From NCBI RefSeq assembly GCF_000148725.1, contig NZ_GL476310.1, forward strand, positions 1-64,000: a stretch of DNA of 64,000 bases, written 5' to 3'. Below are positions 21,442 to 30,600 of this stretch, in pieces. The translations under genes and the position numbers were made by a program. The notes beneath the pieces are model-generated. The model was not told where the DNA came from, searched no databases, and was given only the letters and a program-made list of their open reading frames with translations. The DNA is from Roseibium sp. TrichSKD4. GTDB lineage: Bacteria > Pseudomonadota > Alphaproteobacteria > Rhizobiales > Stappiaceae. The stretch's first letter is position 1, and each line of letters opens with the position of its first letter.

Positions 21442-22002
21442 ATGAGCGAAAGCCGATCACAGGACATCTGGCACGGCACAACAATCGTCATGGTCCGCAA
21501 GGGCGGTGAAGTTGTCATTGCTGGTGATGGTCAGGTCTCTCTTGGCCCGACCGTCATCAAGCATACCGCCCGCAAAGTCCGGCCTTTGGCCAAGGGCAAG
21601 GTCATTGCCGGCTTTGCCGGCGCTACAGCAGATGCCTTCACCTTGTTTGAGCGACTGGAAGCCAAGCTGGAGCAATACCCCGGCCAGCTCATGAGGGCTT
21701 GTGTGGAGCTTGCTAAGGACTGGCGAACAGACCGTTATCTGCGCAGGCTGGAGGCAATGATGTTGGTCGCCGACAAGAACACGTCTCTCGCATTGACCGG
21801 AACAGGGGACGTTCTGGAGCCGGAGGGAGGTGTCATGGGCATTGGGTCGGGTGGCAACTACGCTCTTGCTGCTGCTAAAGCGCTGGCAGATACGGACGCG
21901 GATGCAGAAACAATTGCACGCAAAGCCATGGCAGTTGCCGCTGACATCTGTGTTTACACAAATGACAGCGTGACAGTTGAAAAGCTGAAGGCTGCTGACT
22001 GA
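21442..22002 (+). CDS. hslV: ATP-dependent protease peptidase subunit HslV
   Basis: Proteasome-like threonine peptidase that pairs with HslU to degrade misfolded proteins. After a short propeptide (about 12 residues, ending WHG) comes the catalytic [23 protein letters not shown]; the mature Thr is the nucleophile. Later motifs [18 protein letters not shown] and [16 protein letters not shown] are family hallmarks. 186 residues is normal. hslU follows in the same direction 58 bp later. The RpoH-like element upstream fits its heat-shock role. Confidence 0.97.
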   Translation: MSESRSQDIWHGTTIVMVRKGGEVVIAGDGQVSLGPTVIKHTARKVRPLAKGKVIAGFAGATADAFTLFERLEAKLEQYPGQLMRACVELAKDWRTDRYLRRLEAMMLVADKNTSLALTGTGDVLEPEGGVMGIGSGGNYALAAAKALADTDADAETIARKAMAVAADICVYTNDSVTVEKLKAAD

Positions 22003-22060
22003 GCTGAGCGCCAGGTGACTGGAAACGAAACACACAAGTTCGAAAGGTGTGTCGTAGGAA

Positions 22061-23365
22061 ATGACTGATTTTTCGCCAAGAGAAATTGTCTCTGAACTGG
22101 ACCGCTATATCGTCGGGCAAAAGGATGCCAAGCGGGCCGTTGCCATTGCCTTGCGCAACCGGTGGCGTCGCCAACAATTGGAAGGCCAGATGCGCGAGGA
22201 GGTTCTGCCGAAGAACATCCTTATGATCGGGCCGACCGGCGTCGGCAAGACCGAGATTGCTCGCCGACTGGCAAAACTGGCCAACGCTCCCTTCACCAAG
22301 GTAGAAGCGACCAAGTTTACTGAAGTGGGCTATGTGGGCCGCGATGTTGAGCAGATCGTTCGTGATCTGGTTGAGGCCGGGATCAGCCTTGTGCGCTCAT
22401 CCAAGCGGGAGGCAGTGAAGGCAAAAGCGCATGTTCTGGCTGAAGAACGCGTGCTGGATGCTCTTGTTGGCAGCAACGCCAGTCCCAGCACACGTGACAG
22501 CTTCCGCAAGAAACTGCGCGAAGGTGAGCTGGACGACAAGGAAATTGAAGTTGAAGTTCGCGCGCAGGCACAAATGCCGAGCTTTGATCTGCCCGGCATG
22601 CCCGGCGCAAGTGTTGGCGTCATGAATGTGTCCGATCTCCTGGGCAAGGCATTTGGTGGCCAGACAAAAACCAAACGCACAACGGTCAGCGAATCTTACG
22701 ATCTCCTAATCAATGAAGAGTCTGACAAGCTTCTCGACGAAGACAAGATCGTCTCAGAAGCGGTCTCGCTGGTTGAAAATTCCGGTATCGTGTTCCTTGA
22801 CGAAATCGACAAGATTTGTGCCCGTGAAGCACGGTCCGGCGGGGATGTATCCCGTGAAGGTGTGCAGCGCGATCTTCTGCCCTTGATCGAGGGAACTGTT
22901 GTTTCCACCAAGCACGGCCCGGTCAAGACAGACCACATCCTGTTTGTTGCCTCAGGTGCGTTCCATGTCGCCAAGCCATCTGACCTCCTTCCGGAACTGC
23001 AGGGCCGTTTGCCAATCCGTGTGGAATTGCGCGCTCTGACAAAGGAAGACTTCCGGGCCATCCTGACTGAACCTGAGGCCAGTCTCATCAAGCAGTACGT
23101 GGCGTTGATGAAAACGGAAGATCTCACACTGACGTTCACCGAAGAAGCCATCGATGAAATTGCTCAAGTGGCTGTTGATCTCAATGCTTCGGTCGAAAAC
23201 ATTGGCGCACGCCGACTGCAAACGGTGATGGAGCGGATATTGGACGAAATTTCGTTCAATGCTCCTGACAAAAGCGGTGAAACAATAGAGATCACCGCGG
23301 ATCATGTGCGTGAAAATATCGGCGAATTGTCGAAGAACGTTGATCTGTCCAAGTTCATCCTCTGA
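22061..23365 (+). CDS. hslU: ATP-dependent protease ATPase subunit HslU
   Basis: AAA+ unfoldase that feeds substrates to HslV. The N-terminus [29 protein letters not shown] is diagnostic, followed by Walker [21 protein letters not shown], the conserved [13 protein letters not shown] pore region, the inserted I-domain (about 110-240), Walker [12 protein letters not shown] and sensor [14 protein letters not shown]. The protein ends [10 protein letters not shown], the tail that docks into HslV. 434 residues is the standard length. Confidence 0.98.
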   Translation: MTDFSPREIVSELDRYIVGQKDAKRAVAIALRNRWRRQQLEGQMREEVLPKNILMIGPTGVGKTEIARRLAKLANAPFTKVEATKFTEVGYVGRDVEQIVRDLVEAGISLVRSSKREAVKAKAHVLAEERVLDALVGSNASPSTRDSFRKKLREGELDDKEIEVEVRAQAQMPSFDLPGMPGASVGVMNVSDLLGKAFGGQTKTKRTTVSESYDLLINEESDKLLDEDKIVSEAVSLVENSGIVFLDEIDKICAREARSGGDVSREGVQRDLLPLIEGTVVSTKHGPVKTDHILFVASGAFHVAKPSDLLPELQGRLPIRVELRALTKEDFRAILTEPEASLIKQYVALMKTEDLTLTFTEEAIDEIAQVAVDLNASVENIGARRLQTVMERILDEISFNAPDKSGETIEITADHVRENIGELSKNVDLSKFIL

Positions 23366-23375
23366 CCTGTGAAAA

Positions 23376-23406
23376 GTGCCGTATCGAAAAGCTTGCGATA
23401 CGGCAC
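23376..23406 (+). terminator. Hairpin after hslU
   Basis: An 11-bp perfect stem (GTGCCGTATCG/CGATACGGCAC) with a 9-nt loop, 11 bases after hslU. It lacks a U-run, so it may be a weak or Rho-assisted terminator, or a 3'-end stabiliser. Confidence 0.5.
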
Positions 23407-23427
23407 ACCCGGTGGCAGCATGCGCCC

Positions 23428-23922
23428 ATGGTAGCTATCCGTAAAAGTAATGAAGAGGGCCATCGCCGCAAATTTCTGGTTGTCGTTGACGACACCCCGG
23501 AATGTGATCGTGCGATTGTCTATGCGGCCAAACGGGCCGCCCGAACAGGCGGGGTGGTGACACTCTTGGCTGTTATCACGCCAGACGACTTTCAGCATTG
23601 GCTGGGGGTTGAAAACATCATGCGGGCAGAGGCGATGGAGGCTGCAGAAGCCACATTGGCCAAAGCCTCTGATCGGGTAAGGTCCGTCGCGCGTACAGAG
23701 CCTGAAACTGTTGTTCAGGAAGGCAGTAAATCGGAAACGATCCTTGAGTTGATCGAGAATGATGCGGACATCGCCATTTTGGTTCTGGCCGCCAGCATGA
23801 GCGCTGATGGCCCCGGGCCCTTGGTGTCATCCATTGCGGGCAAGGCCGCTGGCAGCTTTCCGATCCCGGTCACGATCGTTCCGGGAAATCTGGACGATGA
23901 TTCCATTGCGGCTTTGGCCTGA
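23428..23922 (+). CDS. Universal stress protein (UspA family)
   Basis: A 164-residue UspA-fold protein. The N-terminal strand RKFLVVVDDTPECDRAIVYAAKRAARTGG and the C-terminal ADIAILVLAASMSADGPGPLVSSIAGKAAGSFPIPVTIVPG fit the family. Such proteins bind ATP or AMP and assist survival in stress, but the exact partner is unknown. The usual GxxGxnG nucleotide loop is altered, so ATP binding is uncertain. It follows hslU by 62 bp. The start lacks a clear ribosome site, so it may be a few codons off. Confidence 0.82.
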   Translation: MVAIRKSNEEGHRRKFLVVVDDTPECDRAIVYAAKRAARTGGVVTLLAVITPDDFQHWLGVENIMRAEAMEAAEATLAKASDRVRSVARTEPETVVQEGSKSETILELIENDADIAILVLAASMSADGPGPLVSSIAGKAAGSFPIPVTIVPGNLDDDSIAALA

Positions 23923-24118
23923 GGTGGCGATAGCCATGGATCACAAATCGTGTTGAGCGCTTGATTCACACGTTTGCGAACCTAGCTAGTTTATAAGAGT
24001 TCCAATGTAGCGCAGTTTGCGCTATGAGTTATTGATCGCCGATTTACGATTGTTCGAATTGGCGGTGTAAAAAACCGTGTATCAGCAAGCGCATTTGAGC
24101 TGCGCGAGGAAGTGAAGA

Positions 24119-24679
24119 ATGTTTATTCAGACGGAAGCCACACCAAATCCGGCGACCCTGAAGTTTCTCCCGGGGCGGGTTGTTCTTGAAACGGGAACCT
24201 ATGACTTCACATCGCCGACAGAAGCCGGAGCATCGCCGCTTGCCGAAAAGCTGTTTCAGGTGCCCGGTGTTGCCGCCATCTTTTTCGGTTACGATTTTAT
24301 CACCGTGACGAAGAAGGAAGACACAGACTGGCAGCACATGAAGCCTGCCATCCTGGGCGCGATCATGGAACAATTCATGTCTGGTCAGCCGGTCATGGCC
24401 TCTGGTCAGGCAGAAGACACGGAAGAAGGCGAGTTCTTTGAAGAAGCAGATCAGGAAACGGTCACGGTGATCAAGGATCTGCTCGACACGCGCGTGCGTC
24501 CAGCTGTTGCGCAGGATGGCGGCGATATCACCTTCAAGGGCTTCAAGGAAGGGATCGTCTATCTCTCTATGCGCGGAGCCTGTGCCGGCTGTCCGTCGTC
24601 TACGGCGACCCTTCAGCACGGTATACAGAATCTGCTGAAGCATTTTGTACCCGAAGTGCAAGAAGTTCGCCCGATATAA
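24119..24679 (+). CDS. nfuA: NifU family iron-sulfur scaffold protein
   Basis: Nfu-type carrier that receives or delivers [4Fe-4S] clusters to client proteins. Residues 1-90 form the alphaproteobacterial Nfu N-terminal domain (MFIQTEATPNPATLKFLPG, FFGYDFITVTKKED). The C-terminal NifU domain shows VRPAVAQDGGDI and the cluster ligands in GACAGCPSS (CxxC). Length 186 residues is typical. A GAGGAAG ribosome site lies just upstream. It sits alone with its own terminator. MiaB, encoded 3 kb away, is a known type of [4Fe-4S] client. Confidence 0.95.
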   Translation: MFIQTEATPNPATLKFLPGRVVLETGTYDFTSPTEAGASPLAEKLFQVPGVAAIFFGYDFITVTKKEDTDWQHMKPAILGAIMEQFMSGQPVMASGQAEDTEEGEFFEEADQETVTVIKDLLDTRVRPAVAQDGGDITFKGFKEGIVYLSMRGACAGCPSSTATLQHGIQNLLKHFVPEVQEVRPI

Positions 24680-24707
24680 GGCGAAACCATCGGCACCACG
24701 AGGTTTC

Positions 24708-24734
24708 AAAGCCCGGCTTTTTGCCGGGTTTTTT
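24708..24734 (+). terminator. Rho-independent terminator of nfuA
   Basis: Stem of ten pairs centred on GCCCGGC/GCCGGGT with a TTTTT loop and a run of T after it, 29 bases past the nfuA stop. Confidence 0.88.
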
Positions 24735-24830
24735 GCCAACTATGACGATTATGTTAACTCAAGCCCAACCTTTGGGTTAGGTCGAAAGCGCGGCTCGACA
24801 GACGCCCGATGCCACGGTACCCAATTTATT

Positions 24831-25508
24831 ATGCGTGTTCTTGCGATTGACACTGCGCTTGCCAACTGTGCAGCCGCCGTTTTGGATGACGCCTCGGTTC
24901 CTTGTCAGCTCACGGAACGCGGCGATGAGATCGGGCGCGGTCATGCCGAGCATCTGATGAACCTGATCAGTGAAGTGATGGCGGAATCTTCAACCGCTTT
25001 CAACGATCTTGATCGTGTGATCGTGACAACAGGCCCCGGCAGTTTCACCGGTCTTAGGGTCGGCCTGTCTGTGGCGCGCGGGTTTGGTATTGTCCTTCAA
25101 AAGCCTGTTGTCGGTGTTACGACCCTCGCCGCTATCGCGCATGCATTTGTCGGTCAAACGGGGGATGGTCCCTTGCTCGTTGCGCTCGATGGGAAGGGTG
25201 AAGAAGTTTATTGTCAGTTGTTTTCTGTGGAAGGCACACCACTTGGTGAGCCCGAGGTCCAGACAATCAGTCAGCTTGGCCATACCCTTCCAAGAGCAGT
25301 TCACTTTGCCGGGTCAGCATCGCAAAGGATCGCAGAAGCCTGCGGTCTGGGGCCGGAAAGCGTACTATCAAACAAGGGATATCCGGAAGTTGTCGATGTG
25401 GCGCGTCTTGGTTTGACGATTGATCCGAGCTCGGCAACTCCAGTTCCTCTTTACCTCCGTCCCCCGGATGCCAAGGTCGGGACGTCTGGAAGGATTTTGC
25501 GGCAATGA
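24831..25508 (+). CDS. tsaB: tRNA threonylcarbamoyladenosine biosynthesis protein TsaB
   Basis: Non-catalytic partner of TsaD in making the t6A modification at A37 of ANN-decoding tRNAs. It opens MRVLAIDTALANCAAAVLDD and carries GRGHAEHLMNLISEVM, VTTGPGSFTGLRVGLSVARGFG and LVALDGKGEEVYCQLF, all typical of TsaB. I chose the ATG at 24831 (225 residues), because the longer frame from 24645 runs through the nfuA terminator. The gene overlaps rimI by 4 bases (ATGA), so the two are translationally coupled. Confidence 0.95.
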   Translation: MRVLAIDTALANCAAAVLDDASVPCQLTERGDEIGRGHAEHLMNLISEVMAESSTAFNDLDRVIVTTGPGSFTGLRVGLSVARGFGIVLQKPVVGVTTLAAIAHAFVGQTGDGPLLVALDGKGEEVYCQLFSVEGTPLGEPEVQTISQLGHTLPRAVHFAGSASQRIAEACGLGPESVLSNKGYPEVVDVARLGLTIDPSSATPVPLYLRPPDAKVGTSGRILRQ

Positions 25509-25993
25509 ATTTTTGGTGGTTCTGGACGTCACCGCCGGTTGTTGAAGAGGCGCTTGACGAGGACTTGCCAATCCTTGCCGAAATTCACGCCCAGTCTTTT
25601 ACCCACAATTGGGAAGCTGATGAGCTCGCGCGCCTGAAAGGGCAGGACGGGATTATGATTTTGACCGCGCGCCGGGCAAGCCCATATGGAACCCGCAATC
25701 CGCTCGGGTTTCTGATTATCCGAACTGTAGCAGGTGAAGCAGAGGTTCTGACCATTGCTGTCCATCCGCGAAGTCGGGGCCGGGGTGTCGGGAAAAAGCT
25801 GATGCAGGACGCCATCTTCCGGCTTTACAGCGACCGTTGCGAGAGCCTCTTTCTAGAGGTGGATGGCGCGAATGAGGCGGCTCTGCTTCTTTATAAAAGC
25901 CTCGGGTTTCGACAAGTCGGCGAGCGTAAGGGCTACTACCGGGACGCAAAAGGTGATGGCACAGCGCTTGTCATGAAGGTCGATCTTCGCTAA
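25505..25993 (+). CDS. rimI: Ribosomal-protein-alanine N-acetyltransferase RimI
   Basis: GNAT enzyme that acetylates the N-terminal alanine of ribosomal protein S18 and related targets. The acetyl-CoA loop reads VHPRSRGRGVGKKLMQDAI (GNAT motif A), followed by FLEVDGANEAALLLYKSLGFRQVGERKGYY. 162 residues is typical of alphaproteobacterial RimI. It overlaps tsaB by 4 bp and is followed 37 bp later by fur. The linkage tsaB-rimI is widespread, which supports the assignment over a generic GNAT. Confidence 0.92.
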   Translation: MNFWWFWTSPPVVEEALDEDLPILAEIHAQSFTHNWEADELARLKGQDGIMILTARRASPYGTRNPLGFLIIRTVAGEAEVLTIAVHPRSRGRGVGKKLMQDAIFRLYSDRCESLFLEVDGANEAALLLYKSLGFRQVGERKGYYRDAKGDGTALVMKVDLR

Positions 25994-26029
25994 TCGCTGC
26001 AGGAAGGGAAACCAACGGGCACTGCACGT

Positions 26030-26500
26030 ATGAGCGACGAACAGGCAATGACGCTGGCAGACAAATGCGCGGCCATGGGCATGCGCATGACAGGTCAGCG
26101 CCGAGTAATTGCTTCCGTTCTGGAGAGCGCATCAGACGACCACCCCGATGTTGAAGAACTGTATCGCCGGGCTTCGGCGATTGATTCCGGTATTTCCATT
26201 TCGACCGTTTATCGCACAGTGAAGCTCTTCGAAGATGCCGGGATGATCGAGCGCCACGATTTTCGCGATGGGCGGTCCCGTTACGAAGCCGTCCCCGAAG
26301 AGCACCACGATCATCTGATTGACTTGCGCTCCGGAAAAGTCATCGAGTTTCGAAATGAGGAAATAGAGGCACTTCAGGAGTTCATCGCCAAGCGCTTGGG
26401 CTACAAGCTGGTAGACCACCGGCTCGAGCTTTACGGGGTGCCGCTTGAAAAAGAGGACCCGTCTTCGGACAACGGTGGGTCTGGCAATGGCCCGGATTAA
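26030..26500 (+). CDS. fur: Fur/Mur family metal-responsive transcriptional regulator
   Basis: DNA-binding repressor controlled by bound metal. The winged-helix part contains RMTGQRRVIASVLE and ISISTVYRTVKLFEDAGMIERHDF; the metal region reads EEHHDHLIDLRSGKVIEF. The two Cys of the E. coli structural zinc site (HLICLDCGKV) are replaced by Asp and Ser, as in the alphaproteobacterial Mur/Fur branch, which often answers to manganese; classic iron control should therefore not be assumed. 156 residues. It overlaps plsC by 14 bases. In related genomes iron is usually handled by RirA or Irr; neither gene is in this window. Confidence 0.88.
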   Translation: MSDEQAMTLADKCAAMGMRMTGQRRVIASVLESASDDHPDVEELYRRASAIDSGISISTVYRTVKLFEDAGMIERHDFRDGRSRYEAVPEEHHDHLIDLRSGKVIEFRNEEIEALQEFIAKRLGYKLVDHRLELYGVPLEKEDPSSDNGGSGNGPD

Positions 26501-27290
26501 GGCCACCCTTGTCATCTTTATGCTGACGCTTGTTTCGCTGGTTCTCATCCCGCTGCAGTGGATCGCGATAAAGACCAACTGGTCTGCACGAAAGTGGCTT
26601 CCCTGTTTCTGGCACAAGATTGCGACCCGGCTTGTTGGAATTCGCGTTCATGAAATCGGAAAGCCAACTCTTGATCGTCCGCTCCTGATTGCAGCCAATC
26701 ATGCGTCTTGGGTGGATATTCCGGTGATTGGGTCTTTGATACCGCTCTCTTTCATTGCGAAATCCGAGGTTTCGGGGTGGCCTATTTTTGGGCTCTTTGC
26801 AAAGCTTCAGCGCACGGTGTTTGTCAATCGGCAGCGCCGTAGCGAGACAGGTCGTACAGCCAATCAGATCGCTGATAGAATGGCCTCCGGCGACGCGATG
26901 GTCCTCTTTGCTGAGGGCACGTCCAATGACGGGAATTATGTTTTGCCGTTTCGCTCAGCGCTGCTGGGTGCGGCAACACGGCAGTTGGATCAGGTGGAAG
27001 GCGAAGTATGGGTGCAGCCGCTATCAATTGCCTATCAAAGGTTCCACGGCATGCCGATGGGGCGGCAGTTTCGCCCGCATGTGGCCTGGTATGGCGATAT
27101 GGAATTGCCAGATCACCTTTGGGCAGTCTTCTGCGAAGGCGCGCTTGATGTCGTGGTCACCTGGGGTGAGCCGCTGCGCGTGAGCGCTAGTGCAGACCGA
27201 AAGTTACTTGCGCAGCAGTTGGAAGACGCTGTTCGGGAAACCACCCAGAACGCACTGGTTGGCCGGACTTTGGAAAATGCAGCTCTCTGA
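26487..27290 (+). CDS. plsC: 1-acyl-sn-glycerol-3-phosphate acyltransferase
   Basis: Membrane acyltransferase that makes phosphatidic acid from lysophosphatidic acid. An N-terminal hydrophobic segment (ATLVIFMLTLVSLVLIPLQWIAI) is followed by the catalytic NHASWVD motif (HX4D), then IAKSEVSGWPIFG, the FVNRQRR region and the substrate motif FAEGTSNDG. I used the ATG at 26487 (267 residues); it overlaps the fur stop by 14 bp. An upstream ATG at 26445 would add 14 codons inside fur. A lyso-ornithine-lipid acyltransferase (OlsA-like) role is possible and cannot be excluded by sequence. Confidence 0.9.
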   Translation: MARIKATLVIFMLTLVSLVLIPLQWIAIKTNWSARKWLPCFWHKIATRLVGIRVHEIGKPTLDRPLLIAANHASWVDIPVIGSLIPLSFIAKSEVSGWPIFGLFAKLQRTVFVNRQRRSETGRTANQIADRMASGDAMVLFAEGTSNDGNYVLPFRSALLGAATRQLDQVEGEVWVQPLSIAYQRFHGMPMGRQFRPHVAWYGDMELPDHLWAVFCEGALDVVVTWGEPLRVSASADRKLLAQQLEDAVRETTQNALVGRTLENAAL

Positions 27291-27488
27291 CAAAGGCGGA
27301 GCAGCGCATTTCCGGCAAAATGGCAGAAATCGCCTATTCTCAATCAGGGAAAAAACCGCTAAAGCAAGCGCTTGAATTGTGATTGCGGCGCTCACTTGAT
27401 TTTTCAGTGTGCCGAGACGGTGAATATGCCGCTCCTGCGCTGCCCGAAACCACCTGAACTGATCGGCCCCTTGGGCCCCGAGGAGCGA

Positions 27489-28953
27489 ATGACCGGCCGC
27501 CCGGAAGACCATATCGAGACGACTGACACTGCAAGCCAGCCTGCCAATGAAAAAGCTGCTCGCAAGGTATTTGTGCGCACCTATGGTTGCCAGATGAACG
27601 TTTATGACAGTGAACGCATGTCAGACGTTTTGGCTCGTGAGGGATATGAACCAACCGACACGGTTGAGGATGCCGACCTTGTGCTGCTCAACACCTGTCA
27701 TATCCGGGAAAAGGCTGCCGAAAAAGTCTATTCCGAATTGGGGCGCATCCGGAAAGTCAAGGATGAGCGCGCCAAGAGCGGCAAGGAAACTGTGATCGGT
27801 GTTGCTGGCTGTGTGGCGCAGGCAGAAGGTGCGGAAATCTCCCGCCGTGCGCCGGTCGTGGATCTGGTGGTTGGGCCGCAAAGCTATCACCAGCTACCGG
27901 ACCTTCTGAAAAAGGCCAAAGGTGGCGAGAAAGTCGTCGAGACAGAATTTGATATCGATGCCAAGTTCGATCATCTGTCTGCAAAAGCCAAGCAACCGGT
28001 CCGCAAGCGTGCGCCGTCTGCGTTCCTGACGGTTCAGGAAGGCTGTGACAAGTTTTGCACATTCTGTGTTGTGCCTTACACGCGCGGGGCTGAAGTCTCC
28101 CGGTCCGTCGATCAAATCGTTGAAGAAGCCGAGCGCATGGCATTGGAAGTGTGCGGGAAGTCACCCTTCTGGGGCAAAACGTAAATGCTATCATGGCGAG
28201 GGGCCGGGTGGAAAAACCTGGGGCCTTGGGCGTTTGCTGCGCCGACTGTCAGAAATTGAGGGGCTGGATCGGCTTCGCTACACAACCAGTCACCCACGCG
28301 ACATGGATGATGAGTTGATTGAGGCGCACCGAGATCTGAAATCCTTGATGCCTTATTTGCACCTTCCGGTACAATCAGGCTCGGACAAGATCCTGAAGTC
28401 CATGAACCGCAAGCACACCCGCGATGAGTATTTTCGACTAATCGATCGCATTCGGGAGGCAGCGCCGGATATTGCCCTGTCGGGAGATTTCATTGTCGGG
28501 TTCCCGGGCGAATCGGATGCGGACTTTGAAGACACAATGGATTTGATCCGCCGAGTTGAGTACGGATCGGCCTTTTCCTTCAAATATAGCCAGCGGCCCG
28601 GCACGCCGGGAGCAACAATGGAAGATCAGGTGCCGGAGGACGTCAAAACGGCCCGCTTGAGCGAGCTGCAAGCACTCCTGACGCAGCAGCAAAAAGCCTT
28701 TAATGCCTCGCGTCTTGGCATGGTTTGTGATGTTTTGTTGGAGAAAAAAGGTCGCCTTCCGGGGCAGCTCGTCGGCAAGTCACCCTGGCTTCAACCGGTG
28801 CAACTGGATGCACCTGAAAACTTGATTGGCACGATACAAGCGGTGGAAATCATCGAGATCGGAAGTAATTCGCTGTTCGGGCGACGGATTGACGGGCAGA
28901 ATGAAACTCTGTCCAAGGCCCCGGACCTCAAGGAGGTGGCATTTGACGCGTGA
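27489..28953 (+). pseudogene. miaB: miaB, tRNA 2-methylthio-N6-isopentenyladenosine synthase, broken by two frameshifts
   Basis: Radical-SAM methylthiotransferase acting on A37 of tRNA. The first part holds the UPF0004 domain ([25 protein letters not shown]) and the radical-SAM motif CDKFCTFC. Reading then fails: homology passes from frame one (to about 28148) through a second (28151-28191, encoding [13 protein letters not shown]) to a third (from 28192, [29 protein letters not shown], the TRAM domain). Each switch needs one extra base: a G near 28149 and a T near 28190. Both fall where a doubled base would restore the family sequence. The frame as given stops at 28184 after 231 codons. Either a real double mutation or, more likely, sequencing errors. 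The start at 27489 has AGGAG close before it. Confidence 0.9.
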
Positions 28954-30067
28954 CGGTCAATCCTCGGCACGAAAACTGGCGGATGTGAATTCTTCCGCCG
29001 CTTCTGATCTCACCCATATCGTTCTTGCTTTTGAAGACAACAGGCTGATCGGCGATCTGTTTGGTCAGTTTGACCAAAACCTTGCGCTGATTGAACAGCG
29101 TTTGTCTCTTGATGCGATTGCCCGAGGCAATCAGGTAACGCTCAAGGGCAGCAAATCGGCCTGTAATCAGGCAAGAGCTGCGCTCGAAGCGCTTTATCAG
29201 CGTTTGCAGCAAGGGCACGAAATACATCCCGGTGATGTTGAAGGGGCCTTGCGGATGGCAGCGTCTGCCGAAGCGCAGCTTCCATTGCCGACATTGGAAC
29301 CGAAATCACGACTGGCATTTGCGCAAATTTCAACGCGCCGAAAAACCGTCGTAGCCCGCACAGCCACACAGGATGCCTATATCCGGGCAATGGATCGGGC
29401 GGACCTTGTTTTTGGCACTGGGCCAGCCGGTACCGGCAAAACCTATCTGGCTGTTGCCTATGCCGCAGCTCTGCTGGAGCGCGGTGATGTGGCGCGCCTT
29501 ATCCTGTCGCGTCCCGCCGTTGAAGCTGGCGAACGGCTTGGCTTCCTGCCCGGCGATATGAAGGAAAAGGTCGATCCGTATCTGCGCCCACTTTATGACG
29601 CCATGTATGACATGATGCCGCCGGAAAAGGTGGATCGTGGATTGCAATCCGGCATGATTGAAGTGGCTCCCTTGGCATTCATGCGTGGCCGGACCTTGTC
29701 GAATGCGGTTGTCCTGTTGGATGAAGCGCAAAACACCACCTCAATGCAGATGAAGATGTTTCTTACGCGCTTGGGTGAAGGCTCCAAGATGATCGTGACG
29801 GGTGATCCTAGCCAGATTGACTTGCCGCCCGGCCAGCAGTCCGGATTGCGCGAGGCGCTCGGTCTTTTGAGCGATGTGGTAGGTGTGGCCCGTGTTCGGT
29901 TCAATGAAGCGGATGTGGTGCGTCATGAGTTGGTTGCGCGTATCGTGACGGCTTATGACGATGCGTCTCGTCATGCGTCGGAAGAGCGTGAGCGCCGCTA
30001 TCAGGAACGTCAGGACGCCAAACGCGCAGCGGAAGAGGCAGGCGACAACGCAGCGGCCAATGACTGA
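28943..30067 (+). CDS. phoH: PhoH family ATPase
   Basis: Cytosolic P-loop ATPase, near-universally linked to ybeY and thought to act in RNA metabolism. Motifs are [22 protein letters not shown] (Walker A), [45 protein letters not shown] (Walker B) and [10 protein letters not shown]. The start is TTG at 28943, preceded by AGGAGG at 28931-28936 with 6-nt spacing, and overlapping the miaB stop by 11 bases. This gives 374 residues beginning [12 protein letters not shown]. No ATG with a comparable ribosome site is nearby. It overlaps ybeY by 8 bases. Confidence 0.95.
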   Translation: MTRDGQSSARKLADVNSSAASDLTHIVLAFEDNRLIGDLFGQFDQNLALIEQRLSLDAIARGNQVTLKGSKSACNQARAALEALYQRLQQGHEIHPGDVEGALRMAASAEAQLPLPTLEPKSRLAFAQISTRRKTVVARTATQDAYIRAMDRADLVFGTGPAGTGKTYLAVAYAAALLERGDVARLILSRPAVEAGERLGFLPGDMKEKVDPYLRPLYDAMYDMMPPEKVDRGLQSGMIEVAPLAFMRGRTLSNAVVLLDEAQNTTSMQMKMFLTRLGEGSKMIVTGDPSQIDLPPGQQSGLREALGLLSDVVGVARVRFNEADVVRHELVARIVTAYDDASRHASEERERRYQERQDAKRAAEEAGDNAAAND

Positions 30068-30575
30068 CACGCGCCTACCAGACGGTTTAACCATCGACCT
30101 GTCGATTGAGGCAGGCGATTGGGGTCCGCTGGAGCCTTTGAAAAAATTGTGCGAACGGGCCGTGGCAGAAACTCTGGCAAGTGGCCTCTTCGTTGTTCCC
30201 CATAGTGAGTTGTCGGTGGTTTTGACAGATGATGCATCCATAAAGGTGCTGAACAATAATTGGCGACAAAAGGACAAGCCAACAAATGTCCTTTCCTTTC
30301 CAGGCAGCGACCCGGACGATGAACGGTATGGCCCCTTGTTGGGGGATATTGTCGTCGCGCTGGAAACCGTGACACGCGAAGCAGATGAAATGGGAATTGA
30401 ATTTCCCGCACACCTAACCCATCTTTTTGTTCACGGTTTGCTACACCTTTTCGACTATGACCATCAGGATCTGGAAGAGGCTGAGGTCATGGAGCGCAAA
30501 GAAAGGCAAATCATGAGATGTCTTGGATATGAAGACCCCTATGAGGGTCGCCCCCTTTTGCTTGAGGACGATTAA
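30060..30575 (+). CDS. ybeY: Endoribonuclease YbeY (rRNA maturation factor)
   Basis: Zinc-dependent RNase involved in 16S rRNA 3'-end processing and ribosome quality control. The hallmark metal motif HGLLHLFDYDH is intact, preceded by DKPTNVLSFPG and LGDIVVALETV. 171 residues from the ATG at 30060, which overlaps the phoH stop by 8 bases. phoH-ybeY-corC is a conserved trio and the layout here suggests a single transcript. Confidence 0.96.
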   Translation: MTDTRLPDGLTIDLSIEAGDWGPLEPLKKLCERAVAETLASGLFVVPHSELSVVLTDDASIKVLNNNWRQKDKPTNVLSFPGSDPDDERYGPLLGDIVVALETVTREADEMGIEFPAHLTHLFVHGLLHLFDYDHQDLEEAEVMERKERQIMRCLGYEDPYEGRPLLLEDD

Positions 30576-30600
30576 GCGGATTTCCGCGATTTTGCGACAG

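Noticed and set aside
28146-28192. Programmed frameshifting in miaB
   Set aside because: Two shifts in the same direction would be needed within 41 bp, with no slippery heptamer or downstream pseudoknot, and no MiaB is known to use it.
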